Source: Nitrospira sp.
GTDB lineage: Bacteria > Nitrospirota > Nitrospiria > Nitrospirales > Nitrospiraceae
DNA length: 64,000 nucleotides
Assembly: GCA_005116965.1 (NCBI GenBank)
Contig: SWDG01000025.1
Location: 137,214-201,213 of the forward strand
Direction of reading: 5' to 3'
Each line of letters starts with the position of its first letter. Positions within the stretch are counted from its first letter, which is position 1. Below, in pieces: positions 46,882 through 56,189 of this stretch. The position numbers were made by a program, and so were the translations under genes. The notes under the pieces were generated by a model, which was given only the letters and a program-made list of their open reading frames with translations, did not search any database and was not told the origin of the DNA.

Positions 46882-48789
46882 CTAGAAAAACGCCTGCACG
46901 CTGAACAGGACATCATTGTCCCTGTCCCGATGGTTGTACTCCAGCCTGACCGTCCAATTTTGAGCCAGCGTGAAGCGCGAACTAACATACCATCGGAAAT
47001 CGTCGGACTTGTCCCCCAACGGAAATTTTAGATAGGATCCCGTCGCCATGAGTTTCCATCGCTCCGTGAGATCGGCCAACATCCCGACTGTGCCGCCACC
47101 ACCCACCCGATGCAGCTCATGATAGGCCTTGCTGATGTTGACCTCGGTTTCCGCAAAGGCGAATAGGACTTCCCGATTGAGTAACCGCAATTCCTTTGCC
47201 CCTCCGATCCCAGCGTTGAAGAGGCCGTTGCTGCAGAGCTGACAATCATGATGCCGGATGGTGTTCATGCCGATGTTGAGCTTCCAGGAGGGTGCGTGAA
47301 AGACAGAATCGATCGGCGAGAGGGACAAAAGATTCAGCAACGTGGCTCGTTCTACCCTGGTCTGACCCGCTCGGTTGTAATGCCGTACCGTGATGGAGGC
47401 CATTTCAATCTGCGCATCGGGAGTATACCCAACCTCTGGATCGAGCAAGTCGTGATAGCCGCCTCGGAAGGTCGCTTCTTCAAACGTATCGTTATTGCGC
47501 CAACCGCCTCCGATGACTGCACGTGAGGTCTTATGGCCCAGTTCTGGCTGTTTCGCAAATGGGCGCACGGTAAACTCCTCGGATGGGATGCGAAGCTGAC
47601 TGCGGGTTGTCAAAACCGTCCTATTGCGTTCCTTCCACTCCGGTTTTGGGGAGTCACTCGTCTCAAGCCGATACCGCAAATAGTCCGACGCCAGATCAAG
47701 CACAAAGGCTTGTTTGGGAGGGGCCAGCCGGGTATAGATCGGCGAAGCTACCTCGCTGAGGTCTTCTGTGATCCGATGAGCCAGATCTCGCTCTTCAGCG
47801 GGCAAGGACTCCCGCTTTCGTTTGATCACCGTGCTGCGAGATGGCCTGTACGTGATATCTGACACCAAGCTGGGTTTTGAGACGACCAATCGAATCGTAT
47901 CGGCAGGGACAGTCCACCCAATAAACTCATCCGTCAAATGTAGATCTGGATTGGCATAGTCCAAGAGCGCAAGAATATGGTACGAGCAATTCTCCTTAAA
48001 AAAGAAATAGTCGAAGTAGGCATTTCCTAATTCCCATGCATGCATCAGAAAACGCCGCAATTGGTTTCCCGTGAGATTCAGGCGATATTCCCAAATATCG
48101 CGGTTTTCGATGTCTCGATACTGCTGCACCTTGAGGTAATAGGGAATCGTCGAAAAATACCCCTTATAGCTTCCAAAGATGCCTCGTATAGGATAGGCAA
48201 GCCCGGCGTCGGGAGGTACATCTGCTGCATAGTTGATGGTATAGGCGAGAATGCGGGTCTGTTCGGTCTGGCCTTTTTGATCAACACGAAACAAGGTATG
48301 GCCGAACATGGAGGCTGGATTATTCAGAAAAGCTGAAGGGAAGATCAGAGAAATTGATTGGACCTCGAAATCCTCGTACCACCGATCAAATCGTTCGCAG
48401 GAAAGCGCTGGAAGCCGAGTCGGATCAAACTGCAGTTGCTCTTTCAGCCAGTGATACCGAGCGATGAACGCGCACTGAGCCGGCTGTCGAGAGCGACCGA
48501 CCAGTTCAACAGAGAAGAATTGTGCAAGGGTCGCCGCAAGCTCAGAAGACGGATCCGTCTTCCCATTGGAAGACAAGAAAAATCCTGGATCATCCTGCTC
48601 ACTTTCATATCCTCCCAAAATTCCTTTCCGATAGTGCAACAGTAGGTGCCACTCACGTTGCTCGGCAAGCTTCTTTTCTTGAGCTTGTTCGATCAGCTGT
48701 GTGAGATAAACTCCAGGATCGGCTCGCAGGACATTGGAAGGGAAGGGAGCTAATAAACAGGTTAGAAACGCGAGAAGAAAGACCAGCAC
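46882..48789 (-). CDS. DUF4105 (Lnb-type) periplasmic/outer-membrane protein
   Basis: SISLIFPSAFLNNPASMFGHTLFRVD...YTINYAADV...GYFSTIPYYLKVQQYRDIENRDIWEYRLNL...FFFKENCSYHILALLDYANP; C-terminal beta-barrel-like FSVQAFF. Confidence 0.88.
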   Translation of the reverse strand: MLVFLLAFLTCLLAPFPSNVLRADPGVYLTQLIEQAQEKKLAEQREWHLLLHYRKGILGGYESEQDDPGFFLSSNGKTDPSSELAATLAQFFSVELVGRSRQPAQCAFIARYHWLKEQLQFDPTRLPALSCERFDRWYEDFEVQSISLIFPSAFLNNPASMFGHTLFRVDQKGQTEQTRILAYTINYAADVPPDAGLAYPIRGIFGSYKGYFSTIPYYLKVQQYRDIENRDIWEYRLNLTGNQLRRFLMHAWELGNAYFDYFFFKENCSYHILALLDYANPDLHLTDEFIGWTVPADTIRLVVSKPSLVSDITYRPSRSTVIKRKRESLPAEERDLAHRITEDLSEVASPIYTRLAPPKQAFVLDLASDYLRYRLETSDSPKPEWKERNRTVLTTRSQLRIPSEEFTVRPFAKQPELGHKTSRAVIGGGWRNNDTFEEATFRGGYHDLLDPEVGYTPDAQIEMASITVRHYNRAGQTRVERATLLNLLSLSPIDSVFHAPSWKLNIGMNTIRHHDCQLCSNGLFNAGIGGAKELRLLNREVLFAFAETEVNISKAYHELHRVGGGGTVGMLADLTERWKLMATGSYLKFPLGDKSDDFRWYVSSRFTLAQNWTVRLEYNHRDRDNDVLFSVQAFF

Positions 48790-48794
48790 GGCGT

Positions 48795-48840
48795 GAAAAA
48801 AGGCAACAAGGGCCCTGACATCTCTGCCAGGGCCCCTTGT
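48795..48840 (-). terminator. strong terminator-like hairpin between the DUF3015 and DUF4105 genes
   Basis: Minus strand ACAAGGGGCCCTG-gcagagatgt-CAGGGCCCTTGT followed by TGCCTTTTTT. Confidence 0.8.
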
Positions 48841-48846
48841 GCGAAT

Positions 48847-49356
48847 TTAGCGTACCGATGCTTGCGCGAGGACTGGATGGCCCGCGACCGCATCATTCAG
48901 AGACTTCACCAATGCGACCGGAGAAGCTTCTCCAGCTTGAACCAGGGACGTATACCGTTCCTGGGTCATGGCGAAGAACGCAGCGTGGCGCTCCGCTGGT
49001 ACACCCATCAGCGTCGCAAGCGAGGCCAAGTGTTCGCCCTGCCCTTGAGCCATCTCGGCGCTGAGCGCATCGAAATTCAGCGAGGCAAACATCGTCGTCT
49101 TATGCTCGCTCATGACCTTGCCATCGTTGGTGCATCCGGAGGTTCCAAAGCTGATGCCGAACGTCTGGCTGCCAAAGGTGCCGTTCGTGGTGGCCTGCAG
49201 CACTTGGGGAGCGATTTCCTTCTGCCCCTTATACTCACCCCAAGCCAACTTTCCCAATCCACAGCCCGGACCGGTGTCTGGATTTGCTGCCATCGCCAGA
49301 CCCGCCTGAACGCTGAAGAGCACGGCGATAGACAATACAAGCACTTTCTTCGACAT
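48847..49356 (-). CDS. DUF3015 family secreted protein
   Basis: Signal peptide MSKKVLVLSIAVLFSVQAGLAMAA; GPGCGLGKLAWGEYKGQKEIAPQVLQATTNGTFGSQTFGISFGTSGCTNDG. Confidence 0.85.
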   Translation of the reverse strand: MSKKVLVLSIAVLFSVQAGLAMAANPDTGPGCGLGKLAWGEYKGQKEIAPQVLQATTNGTFGSQTFGISFGTSGCTNDGKVMSEHKTTMFASLNFDALSAEMAQGQGEHLASLATLMGVPAERHAAFFAMTQERYTSLVQAGEASPVALVKSLNDAVAGHPVLAQASVR

Positions 49357-49647
49357 AAGTCCTCCTCCGTTAGAATTGATTAAACACCCACTACTGCATG
49401 CAAAAACACCGATTGAAGTATAAACGAATCCATCTCCGATGTTTATAGAAAATTGCCGGTTTCCAAAATAGTTAACAACACCGAGTGCGGCAGACAATTA
49501 TAGAGAAATCAAATCTGAGCGCAACAACTTTTTCTTGGCCCTACGATGGATAGCTCTCTACTCATGAGACCTTCCTCACATCTCCCACGGCATACATAGG
49601 ATACGATGCCCTTGCTTCACCCAACGAGTTCGCTGAGCGCTCGCGTT

Positions 49648-50079
49648 TTACTTTTGTGGAGTAGGAGCGGGAGTCGGTGACGTCGTGTCGGGATCGAGGG
49701 AGAATCCCATTCCGGGAGGATCCTGCTCCCATGCTCCAGGCGAGACCAGACCAATAAGCGGCAGCAGAATAACCGAACCCCCTACCACATCGGCAATCCC
49801 CAAGCCACTAAGCTTTTTAGAGGTCTGGCGAAATTGGCTCTTATATCCTGGTTTCTCCACTTCAACCAGTAGTTCCCCTCGCCGGGGAACCTGGTGCTGG
49901 AGCGGCGTGACACCAATCTGCTGGCCATTGATCCGCACCGTGGCGCCCGTGGGACTTGAACTGACCGTAAAGTTCTGAGACGATCCGCCAAAAAATGAAC
50001 AGCCAGCCAGAGCGATAGTAGAGAGAAGGATCATGAGCACACGAGAATACTGTTGACCAAGATTGATTCTCAATGGCAT
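49648..50079 (-). CDS. PEGA domain lipoprotein
   Basis: STIALAGCSFFGG lipobox; FTVSSSPTGATVRINGQQIGVTPLQHQVPRRGELLVEVEKPGYK. Confidence 0.85.
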   Translation of the reverse strand: MPLRINLGQQYSRVLMILLSTIALAGCSFFGGSSQNFTVSSSPTGATVRINGQQIGVTPLQHQVPRRGELLVEVEKPGYKSQFRQTSKKLSGLGIADVVGGSVILLPLIGLVSPGAWEQDPPGMGFSLDPDTTSPTPAPTPQK

Positions 50080-50331
50080 GAGACGTCCTCCATTTTAGTT
50101 TTCCCACGTATATCACAGCAGGGCAGGGCTCGCAAATCTCGGGTGGGAACGAGGAGATCATCGTCTTTGTCTACGAGAGGAAGAGACTCACTGAACTTTG
50201 GCACCGTGACCTGTCCCCCCACAAGCAATATTTACCCACTCTCATTCCCGCCGCACTTCACCCACGCATACAACAACGCAAACCAAATTCCAGATTGACG
50301 GGCACCACATATATGACTATACTCCTGCGGG

Positions 50332-50358
50332 TGATTGCTTAAGACACCTAAGCAATCA
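50332..50358 (+). promoter_or_regulatory. 10-bp perfect stem-loop in the probable 5' UTR of the TRL gene
   Basis: TGATTGCTTA-agacacc-TAAGCAATCA, 31 nt before ATG at 50390. Confidence 0.6.
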
Positions 50359-50389
50359 GGAAATCTAACTTCTATTTAGGAGGATCTTT

Positions 50390-50713
50390 ATGAAGCACGC
50401 ATCCCGACTATCCCTCGCGGTTATTGCCCTTGTCGGCCTGAGCTTGAGCGGTTGTCAGATCGTCCAGTCTCCCATGATGGGCGGTATCTACAATGAAACC
50501 AAATACGGCGATACCGCAACCGACGAGGCAGTATCCTCCAAGGAGGGCAAGGCATGCGGCCAGTCGATTCTCGGATGGGTCGCAACCGGTGATGCAAGCG
50601 TCCAGGCTGCGAAAGCTGCCGGAGGGATCACCAAAGTCGCCTCCGTGGACCACTCCGCCAAGAATATCTTGGGTATCCTCGGTGAATGGTGCACGATCGT
50701 TCGTGGTAACTAG
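50390..50713 (+). CDS. TRL-like family lipoprotein
   Basis: Lipobox LSLSGCQIV; GGIYNETKYGDTATDEAVSSKEGKACGQSILGWVATGDASVQAAKAAGGITKVASVDHSAKNILGI; AGGAGG RBS. Confidence 0.88.
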   Translation: MKHASRLSLAVIALVGLSLSGCQIVQSPMMGGIYNETKYGDTATDEAVSSKEGKACGQSILGWVATGDASVQAAKAAGGITKVASVDHSAKNILGILGEWCTIVRGN

Positions 50714-50733
50714 ACAGCTATAGAGTACGCTTT

Positions 50734-50775
50734 GGAAGGGCCTTCCGGAAATTCTCCAGAAGGCCCTTTCTTTTT
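50734..50775 (+). terminator. rho-independent terminator after the TRL gene
   Basis: GGAAGGGCCTTCcggaaattctccaGAAGGCCCTTTC followed by a T-rich tract. Confidence 0.9.
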
Positions 50776-50800
50776 CTGCCTTCATAACCTTCGTGAAACT

Positions 50801-51451
50801 GTGGGATTCGTTTCCCTCGTTCGATTGATCGCTCTCCCCAGTGCGTTGCTCTGCTCCCTATGTGTCACTGACGTAGCGGTCGCAGCCGAGTTTGGAGACG
50901 TGGAACTGAGCGCCTATGCGCTGGGCAGCTGGCCTCGTGATCTGACGATTTTCAACCAAGAGACGACGGTACCCGCCTCGATTCAAGACGGCTTCGGTGC
51001 TGGGCTAAAAGTGGGACTCTTCCCAGCTGCGCTCCGTCGAATGGTGGGCCTCGAGCTCGATTCCAACATGCACGGTGGAGCGATTTCCTTTCCCAACGTC
51101 GCCAATGGGCAGAACAATGGGGCTGGGCGCTCCGACCTCCTCATCCTGAATACGACATTCAACTTGATCCTGCGCTATCCGGGTGAGACGATTCGTCCTT
51201 ATGTTGGGTTCGGCCTAGGCTGGTCTCACGGCACACTCCTGAACCCAAACATTGCCGGACGAGACGATAAAGATTTTGACTCAGCCCGTGCCTTGGTTCA
51301 TCAATTTCTCGGCGGAGGGCAATTTATAATCAGTCCCAAGTGGTTTCTGTTCGGGGAGTATCGATACGTTTCGGCCGACTATCACTGGGAAGGACTGGCC
51401 ATGGATTTTCGCACCCACTATGGGTTGGTGGGCGTAGGCTTGCGCTTTTAA
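50801..51451 (+). CDS. outer-membrane beta-barrel protein
   Basis: Signal peptide to VAAEF; GDVELSAYALGSWPRD...FNLILRYPGETIRPYVGFGLGWSHG...FLFGEYRYVSADYHWEGL...YGLVGVGLRF. Confidence 0.8.
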   Translation: MGFVSLVRLIALPSALLCSLCVTDVAVAAEFGDVELSAYALGSWPRDLTIFNQETTVPASIQDGFGAGLKVGLFPAALRRMVGLELDSNMHGGAISFPNVANGQNNGAGRSDLLILNTTFNLILRYPGETIRPYVGFGLGWSHGTLLNPNIAGRDDKDFDSARALVHQFLGGGQFIISPKWFLFGEYRYVSADYHWEGLAMDFRTHYGLVGVGLRF

Positions 51452-51522
51452 TATCCTGGTATTGCCTGATGCCGGTTCCCCAGCACCAAGCTGACTCCGG
51501 ACTACCGCTTCAATCCTCCACT

Positions 51523-52107
51523 TCACTGAACATGAGCAGAACGACCCTGAGCGATCGCGTGCAGCTGCGCCTCGCTCCATTGCTGTAGTACCTGATGATC
51601 TCTATTGAGAAGACGCACACCACCACCATCAGCTGAATACTCCGCTTCTGAGAGTAGGGTTCCGTGTTCATCAACCAGGCGATAGCCTGTCGAACTAGCG
51701 ACGATCGCGGCACGGCGTTCGACGATACCATGACGTTCATAGACCACGGTTGCACCATCCTCCAAAGGAATCCATCGGATTGTGGTATCACCCAAGGTGG
51801 TTACCTTGGTGCCGTCACTGCCCATGTCAGAAGCCTTGATGGGGCTTTCCCCGGTCCAAAAGTGCATCGAGTTAAAGATAAACGTGTCCAACAACGCCGA
51901 GAACATATAGGCCGGGATGATCAACATGCCGAAGAAGACGATTTCTTTCATCCATTTGTCGTTGACTTGCCCACTACCTTTGACATTGCTGTTCCAACGA
52001 TAGACATTCTTCGTGAGATTGAACGGACCGTAGCACGCAGTACTCATCGTCATCACACCCAGCAACACCATCGTGGCAACAATTCGATGACCGAATCTGC
52101 TCATCAT
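51523..52107 (-). CDS. DUF3332-like lipoprotein
   Basis: MSTACYGPFNLTKNVYRWNSNVKGSGQVNDKWMKEIVFFGMLIIPAYMFSALLDTFIFNSMHFWTGESPI. Confidence 0.85.
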   Translation of the reverse strand: MMSRFGHRIVATMVLLGVMTMSTACYGPFNLTKNVYRWNSNVKGSGQVNDKWMKEIVFFGMLIIPAYMFSALLDTFIFNSMHFWTGESPIKASDMGSDGTKVTTLGDTTIRWIPLEDGATVVYERHGIVERRAAIVASSTGYRLVDEHGTLLSEAEYSADGGGVRLLNRDHQVLQQWSEAQLHAIAQGRSAHVQ

Positions 52108-52160
52108 CCTCTCCTTTCCCTGAATGATCACGCTGTCTTGTTCATGGTAAGAGCCTTCAT

Positions 52161-52682
52161 CTAGCCCAGTGTCTTTGGGGGCGAAATAACTCGATCCTCC
52201 AACATGATATGTTTCCCCGACAGGCGAATTCCCATCGTGATCCGCCCAACCATCCTGGGCAATGTGAAGCGCTTTGGCCCCGCCGATCCAGGATTGAACA
52301 ACAGCGTATCACCCAACCATTCATTCTTGGGTTGATGGGTGTGGCCAAAAATACAAATGTCTGGTCTGGTACGGTCGAGAAACGCTCTTCCATCTTCGGT
52401 CAACTTTCCCGCTTCAAACACGACATGCCGGATCGCGATGCGGAAACCATTCAGCTTGATGATTGCTTCAGCCGGAAAGCCGCTCTCTTCATACCCATCC
52501 ACATTGCCGGACACGGCTGTCACGGGAGCAATCATCTCAAGTTGTTCGATAACCGATCGTCTCCCGATATCGCCGGCATGGATAATAAGATCCACGCCAC
52601 GAAAGTGTCGCCTGATCGCTGGATCGAACAGGCTATGCGTATCGGCAATGACACCGAGACGGATCGCCCGCACAGGAATCAT
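52161..52682 (-). CDS. YfcE/MJ0936-family metallophosphoesterase
   Basis: LGVIADTHSLFD, LIIHAGDIG, VSGNVDGYE, CIFGHTHQPKNEWLGDTLLFNPGSAGPKRF. Confidence 0.94.
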   Translation of the reverse strand: MIPVRAIRLGVIADTHSLFDPAIRRHFRGVDLIIHAGDIGRRSVIEQLEMIAPVTAVSGNVDGYEESGFPAEAIIKLNGFRIAIRHVVFEAGKLTEDGRAFLDRTRPDICIFGHTHQPKNEWLGDTLLFNPGSAGPKRFTLPRMVGRITMGIRLSGKHIMLEDRVISPPKTLG

Positions 52683-53836
52683 GGAAGGATACTAGGCGGT
52701 GCACCCTGCGAGGCTCGGACTTTGGGCCACTCGAATGTGAAGGGTTCGGGGTTCTGTTTCGGCATCCCTGCCAGCTGTGTCTTGAGGCGCTCGGCTCTGG
52801 CATTGCTCATCGGATGGGTGGAGAGCCATTCGACTCGTCCCTCGTCTTTTCCAGCCAGCCGTTGAAAGAACGTGATCATGCCGGACGGATCGATCTTCGC
52901 GCGATAGAGTAACTCAAGGCCGGTGAGATCCGCTTCCGTCTCCTGCGCGCGACCGAACTTCAGCGTCATCAATTCAACACCGAGCTGCTTCATCATCCCG
53001 CCTAATCCCGGCGGATTCCCCAGCACAATCGACACGACGGCCACAAAGCCCAGCTGCTTGATAATGCGTTCGAGTCCGTGCCGCTGCAGCACATGGTTCA
53101 GCTCGTGCGCGAGTACTCCGGCGACCTCCTCACCACTCTCCGCTTTTTTCATCAGTCCGGTGAAGACGACGATGTAGCCGCCTGGCAGGGCAAACGCATT
53201 CACCACATCACTCTTCACGACGGTGACCTCGAAAGTGTAGGGGTTCTCCGAAATCTGGCCGGTCAGACGATGGATCATCTCGTTGACCGCATCCACCGCT
53301 GGGCCTTCTTTCATAACATCCTGATGAGCCAGAAAGTCATGATAGGTCGACTCGCCCAGCTTCCGTTCCCACTCGACCGGGATTCGATCGACGGCGCGTT
53401 CCACCAGCACGTCACTCCCAAACCACAGTCCGAGCACGACAACCAGGAGGGCACCTCCGACAATACTCCACACCATTCGATGCCGTTGCCGCGCCTGACG
53501 GACTTGTTCGGCGGCTCGTTCAAGAGGCTGACTCAGATGATCAGGAGCCGCTTGCCGAAAGGCACGAATCACATCGGGGCTTTTGAGATAGAGTGTCCGC
53601 TGCCCTTTCAACCCTACCCATGTGGCCACGAGCTGATCATGATCCAGCCCTCCTGCGGAGACGGTCAGTTCGGAAAACTTCAAAGATTCATCCCGGCTCT
53701 CGACTCCATCACGGTCAGGGGGAAACGTGATCGTCAGTCCATGGTCTTCGACATGAACCAGGCAAGGGGTACCGCTGGCGGGAAATTCGTCGCCGAAACA
53801 GAGCGCGTTGGGTTGGACCGGCATAGAGCTCGTCAC
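52679..53836 (-). CDS. M48 family metallopeptidase
   Basis: NAFALPGGYIVVFTGLMKKAESGEEVAGVLAHELNHVLQRHGLERI HExxH; AQETEADLTGLELLYRA; STHPMSNARAERLK. Confidence 0.95.
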   Translation of the reverse strand: MTSSMPVQPNALCFGDEFPASGTPCLVHVEDHGLTITFPPDRDGVESRDESLKFSELTVSAGGLDHDQLVATWVGLKGQRTLYLKSPDVIRAFRQAAPDHLSQPLERAAEQVRQARQRHRMVWSIVGGALLVVVLGLWFGSDVLVERAVDRIPVEWERKLGESTYHDFLAHQDVMKEGPAVDAVNEMIHRLTGQISENPYTFEVTVVKSDVVNAFALPGGYIVVFTGLMKKAESGEEVAGVLAHELNHVLQRHGLERIIKQLGFVAVVSIVLGNPPGLGGMMKQLGVELMTLKFGRAQETEADLTGLELLYRAKIDPSGMITFFQRLAGKDEGRVEWLSTHPMSNARAERLKTQLAGMPKQNPEPFTFEWPKVRASQGAPPSILP

Positions 53837-54516
53837 TCAGAGACTGGGATGAACTGTCGTACCCATGCGCCGAAACTGCCCGGGTTGCGGCTTTGGATAT
53901 ATACGACACCCGGCCCACGAAATCGGCAGACAAATCCTTCGCCCGACGTGAAGCTGGCTACCCATCCGGACGTGGCCTTTTCGATGTTGTACGTGGTCGT
54001 GGTGGACCACGCCACTAGATGACTATTATCCACGATATATTCCTGACCCGGTTTCAACTCGATCTTGTGAATGGCTCCAAAGCTGTTCAGGGCGAGCATC
54101 CCCTTCCCGCTCATTTTCAAGATGAAGAACCCCTCCCCGCCCAGCAATCCCCGGCTCATGCTCTGCATTTGGCTGTCGATGACAACCCCCTCCGCACCCG
54201 CCAGGAATCCATCCTTCTGCACCATATACTCGTTCACGCCATCGAGATCCAAAACGACAACCTCGCCCGGCACGGTCGGCGCAAGTAGCACTTCGCCGGC
54301 GCCTCGGCTGGCTCGCAACGTCTGAAAGAAGAACTTTTCTCCCGTCAGAAACTTTCGCGACAGCGCTCCTAAAAACCCTCCCTCCATCTTGCTTTCAATA
54401 TCGATGGTCGGCGAACAAGCCACCATTGCACCGGACTCGGCCTTGATATGCTCTCCTTCGGCCAGCTCCACACGCACCATCGGAAACGCGCCAGGGTACA
54501 AAATCTCGCTTTTCAT
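53833..54516 (-). CDS. TIGR00266/AIM24 family protein
   Basis: MVRVELAEGEHIKAESGAMVACSPTIDIESKMEGGFLGALSRKFLTGEKFFFQTLRASRGAGEVLLAPTVPGEVVVLDLDG. Confidence 0.95.
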   Translation of the reverse strand: MKSEILYPGAFPMVRVELAEGEHIKAESGAMVACSPTIDIESKMEGGFLGALSRKFLTGEKFFFQTLRASRGAGEVLLAPTVPGEVVVLDLDGVNEYMVQKDGFLAGAEGVVIDSQMQSMSRGLLGGEGFFILKMSGKGMLALNSFGAIHKIELKPGQEYIVDNSHLVAWSTTTTYNIEKATSGWVASFTSGEGFVCRFRGPGVVYIQSRNPGSFGAWVRQFIPVSE

Positions 54517-54606
54517 TCTGCATCTCCTCTATTCATTTTCCCCTCACCAATCTCTGGGCGGAGCAGGCTGATGTCTCATTGCGCGCATACACCGAGCTCC
54601 GTCCAT

Positions 54607-56070
54607 TCATCCTGCCACCCAGCCGTACGCTCTTCGGCTCGGCTCCAGCCCTTCCTCCAGATAACTCATTCTCAGCCGACCTAAGGCGTCATTCTGAACC
54701 TCCCGTCGTTTAGCTTCGACATCGACCCCAAACACTCTGGCCGAGTTGAATCCAAACACCTGTTCCTTCGCCCACCTCGTCAACGGCTGATACTGATGCT
54801 TCTCGATCAACTGGTCAGGGATCTGGAATCGCCGAAAGGCTTCAATCTGCCATTGCGGCATTCCATACCAGATCGAGTCGGTTCCCCACAGGATGTGATC
54901 CATACCGAACGAGCGGATAATCTGCCCCAGTAGATGCGCGCAGATCAATGGGTATGTCGTCACCAGTTGCGCAAAGGTCGAACCCAACTCCATGTAGATA
55001 TTAGAGAGCCCCGGCTCCTGCTCCTTCATCCGGCAGAACTCCGTGGTCCAGGGGATTTCACCGGTCTTTGCAAATATTTGTTCGATCGAAGCCACGCTCC
55101 GAAACCCGGCGTGATACACCACAAAGTTGAGATCCGGGAAGTCTTTGGCCGCCTTGATCAGATCTCGTGGATGGTTGTAGTCCGGCACAGGCCCCAGGGG
55201 TAATCCCTTGTGGACGCAGATCTGCTTTACGTTGAGCTTCCGCGCCTGCTCCAACATCGGATAGGCGATGTGCTCATCGTCCATGCGCCAGCCTCGGTCG
55301 AATCCCTTCGGACAGGAACCGGTGTAGCATTTCCAGGCGTCGACCTTGAGCGTTTCAGCCTGCATGGCCATGAATTCCAAATCTGCCGCACCGAGCTGGG
55401 GGGTCGCCAGACCATGGGCCAACATCCGTTGCGACCCGGCCAACCGATTGATCTCGTCACGAATGTGGGCCATTTCTTTTGGCGGAACGACGGCTTCCTG
55501 CGGATAGGGCCCTGGCGGTGTGCTGATCACGCCGACGGTCGTCTCGCTGTCTAGAAACACTTCCTTCACAAAATTCTTCCATGACAGATCATCGAGCGTG
55601 CCTCGATCACCAGCCAGTTTCGGATTGAGCCCCATCTCGCGCATGTACTTTTTCAGCGACAGCAGAGCCTGTTTGGACACGGCCCCCTTCCGATTGGCTT
55701 CGGCATCGGAGGGATCGTAATGAGAACTCACATAGTGGGTCTGCACATCAAAAATAAAATACGGATTTCCCTGCTGCTCGGCGAACGCCGCTGTTTCGAA
55801 CAGCTCGATGTCCCCGATAGTAAAAAAGCGACCAAATGTATAGTTCATGGCCAACAGCGCAGCCGCCATCCCGCCTGTTGTGGCCAAAAACTCCCGACGG
55901 GTGACTCCGAGCCGACCAGCCGCCTTGTTCACCAACACTCCCGTTACTTGCTCGACGCGAGCCTGCTCGGCCGTTTGGCCGATCGGGAAAAACTCTTCGT
56001 TGGATACGATCTGCGTCGGAAGAGGTGTCTGGAACGTCATCCCCTTCTTCACGGAAAAACCTCGTCCCAT
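54607..56070 (-). CDS. amidohydrolase (amidohydrolase-2 type metal-dependent hydrolase)
   Basis: RREFLATTGGMAAALLAMNY Tat-like leader; FIFDVQTHYVSS; NFVVYHAGFRS; DHILWGTDSIWYGMPQWQIEAFRRFQIPDQ. Confidence 0.88.
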   Translation of the reverse strand: MGRGFSVKKGMTFQTPLPTQIVSNEEFFPIGQTAEQARVEQVTGVLVNKAAGRLGVTRREFLATTGGMAAALLAMNYTFGRFFTIGDIELFETAAFAEQQGNPYFIFDVQTHYVSSHYDPSDAEANRKGAVSKQALLSLKKYMREMGLNPKLAGDRGTLDDLSWKNFVKEVFLDSETTVGVISTPPGPYPQEAVVPPKEMAHIRDEINRLAGSQRMLAHGLATPQLGAADLEFMAMQAETLKVDAWKCYTGSCPKGFDRGWRMDDEHIAYPMLEQARKLNVKQICVHKGLPLGPVPDYNHPRDLIKAAKDFPDLNFVVYHAGFRSVASIEQIFAKTGEIPWTTEFCRMKEQEPGLSNIYMELGSTFAQLVTTYPLICAHLLGQIIRSFGMDHILWGTDSIWYGMPQWQIEAFRRFQIPDQLIEKHQYQPLTRWAKEQVFGFNSARVFGVDVEAKRREVQNDALGRLRMSYLEEGLEPSRRAYGWVAG

Positions 56071-56189
56071 TGTTTCGGTGAGTGCCCCATGGTGCCTCTT
56101 CAGCTCGGCGAAGCCCGCTGATTGTGTGGAATACTCGACGCTCTGTCAAGCAAGCGATGCCGGGGTAGACCTGAAGTCACAGGAAAAGA

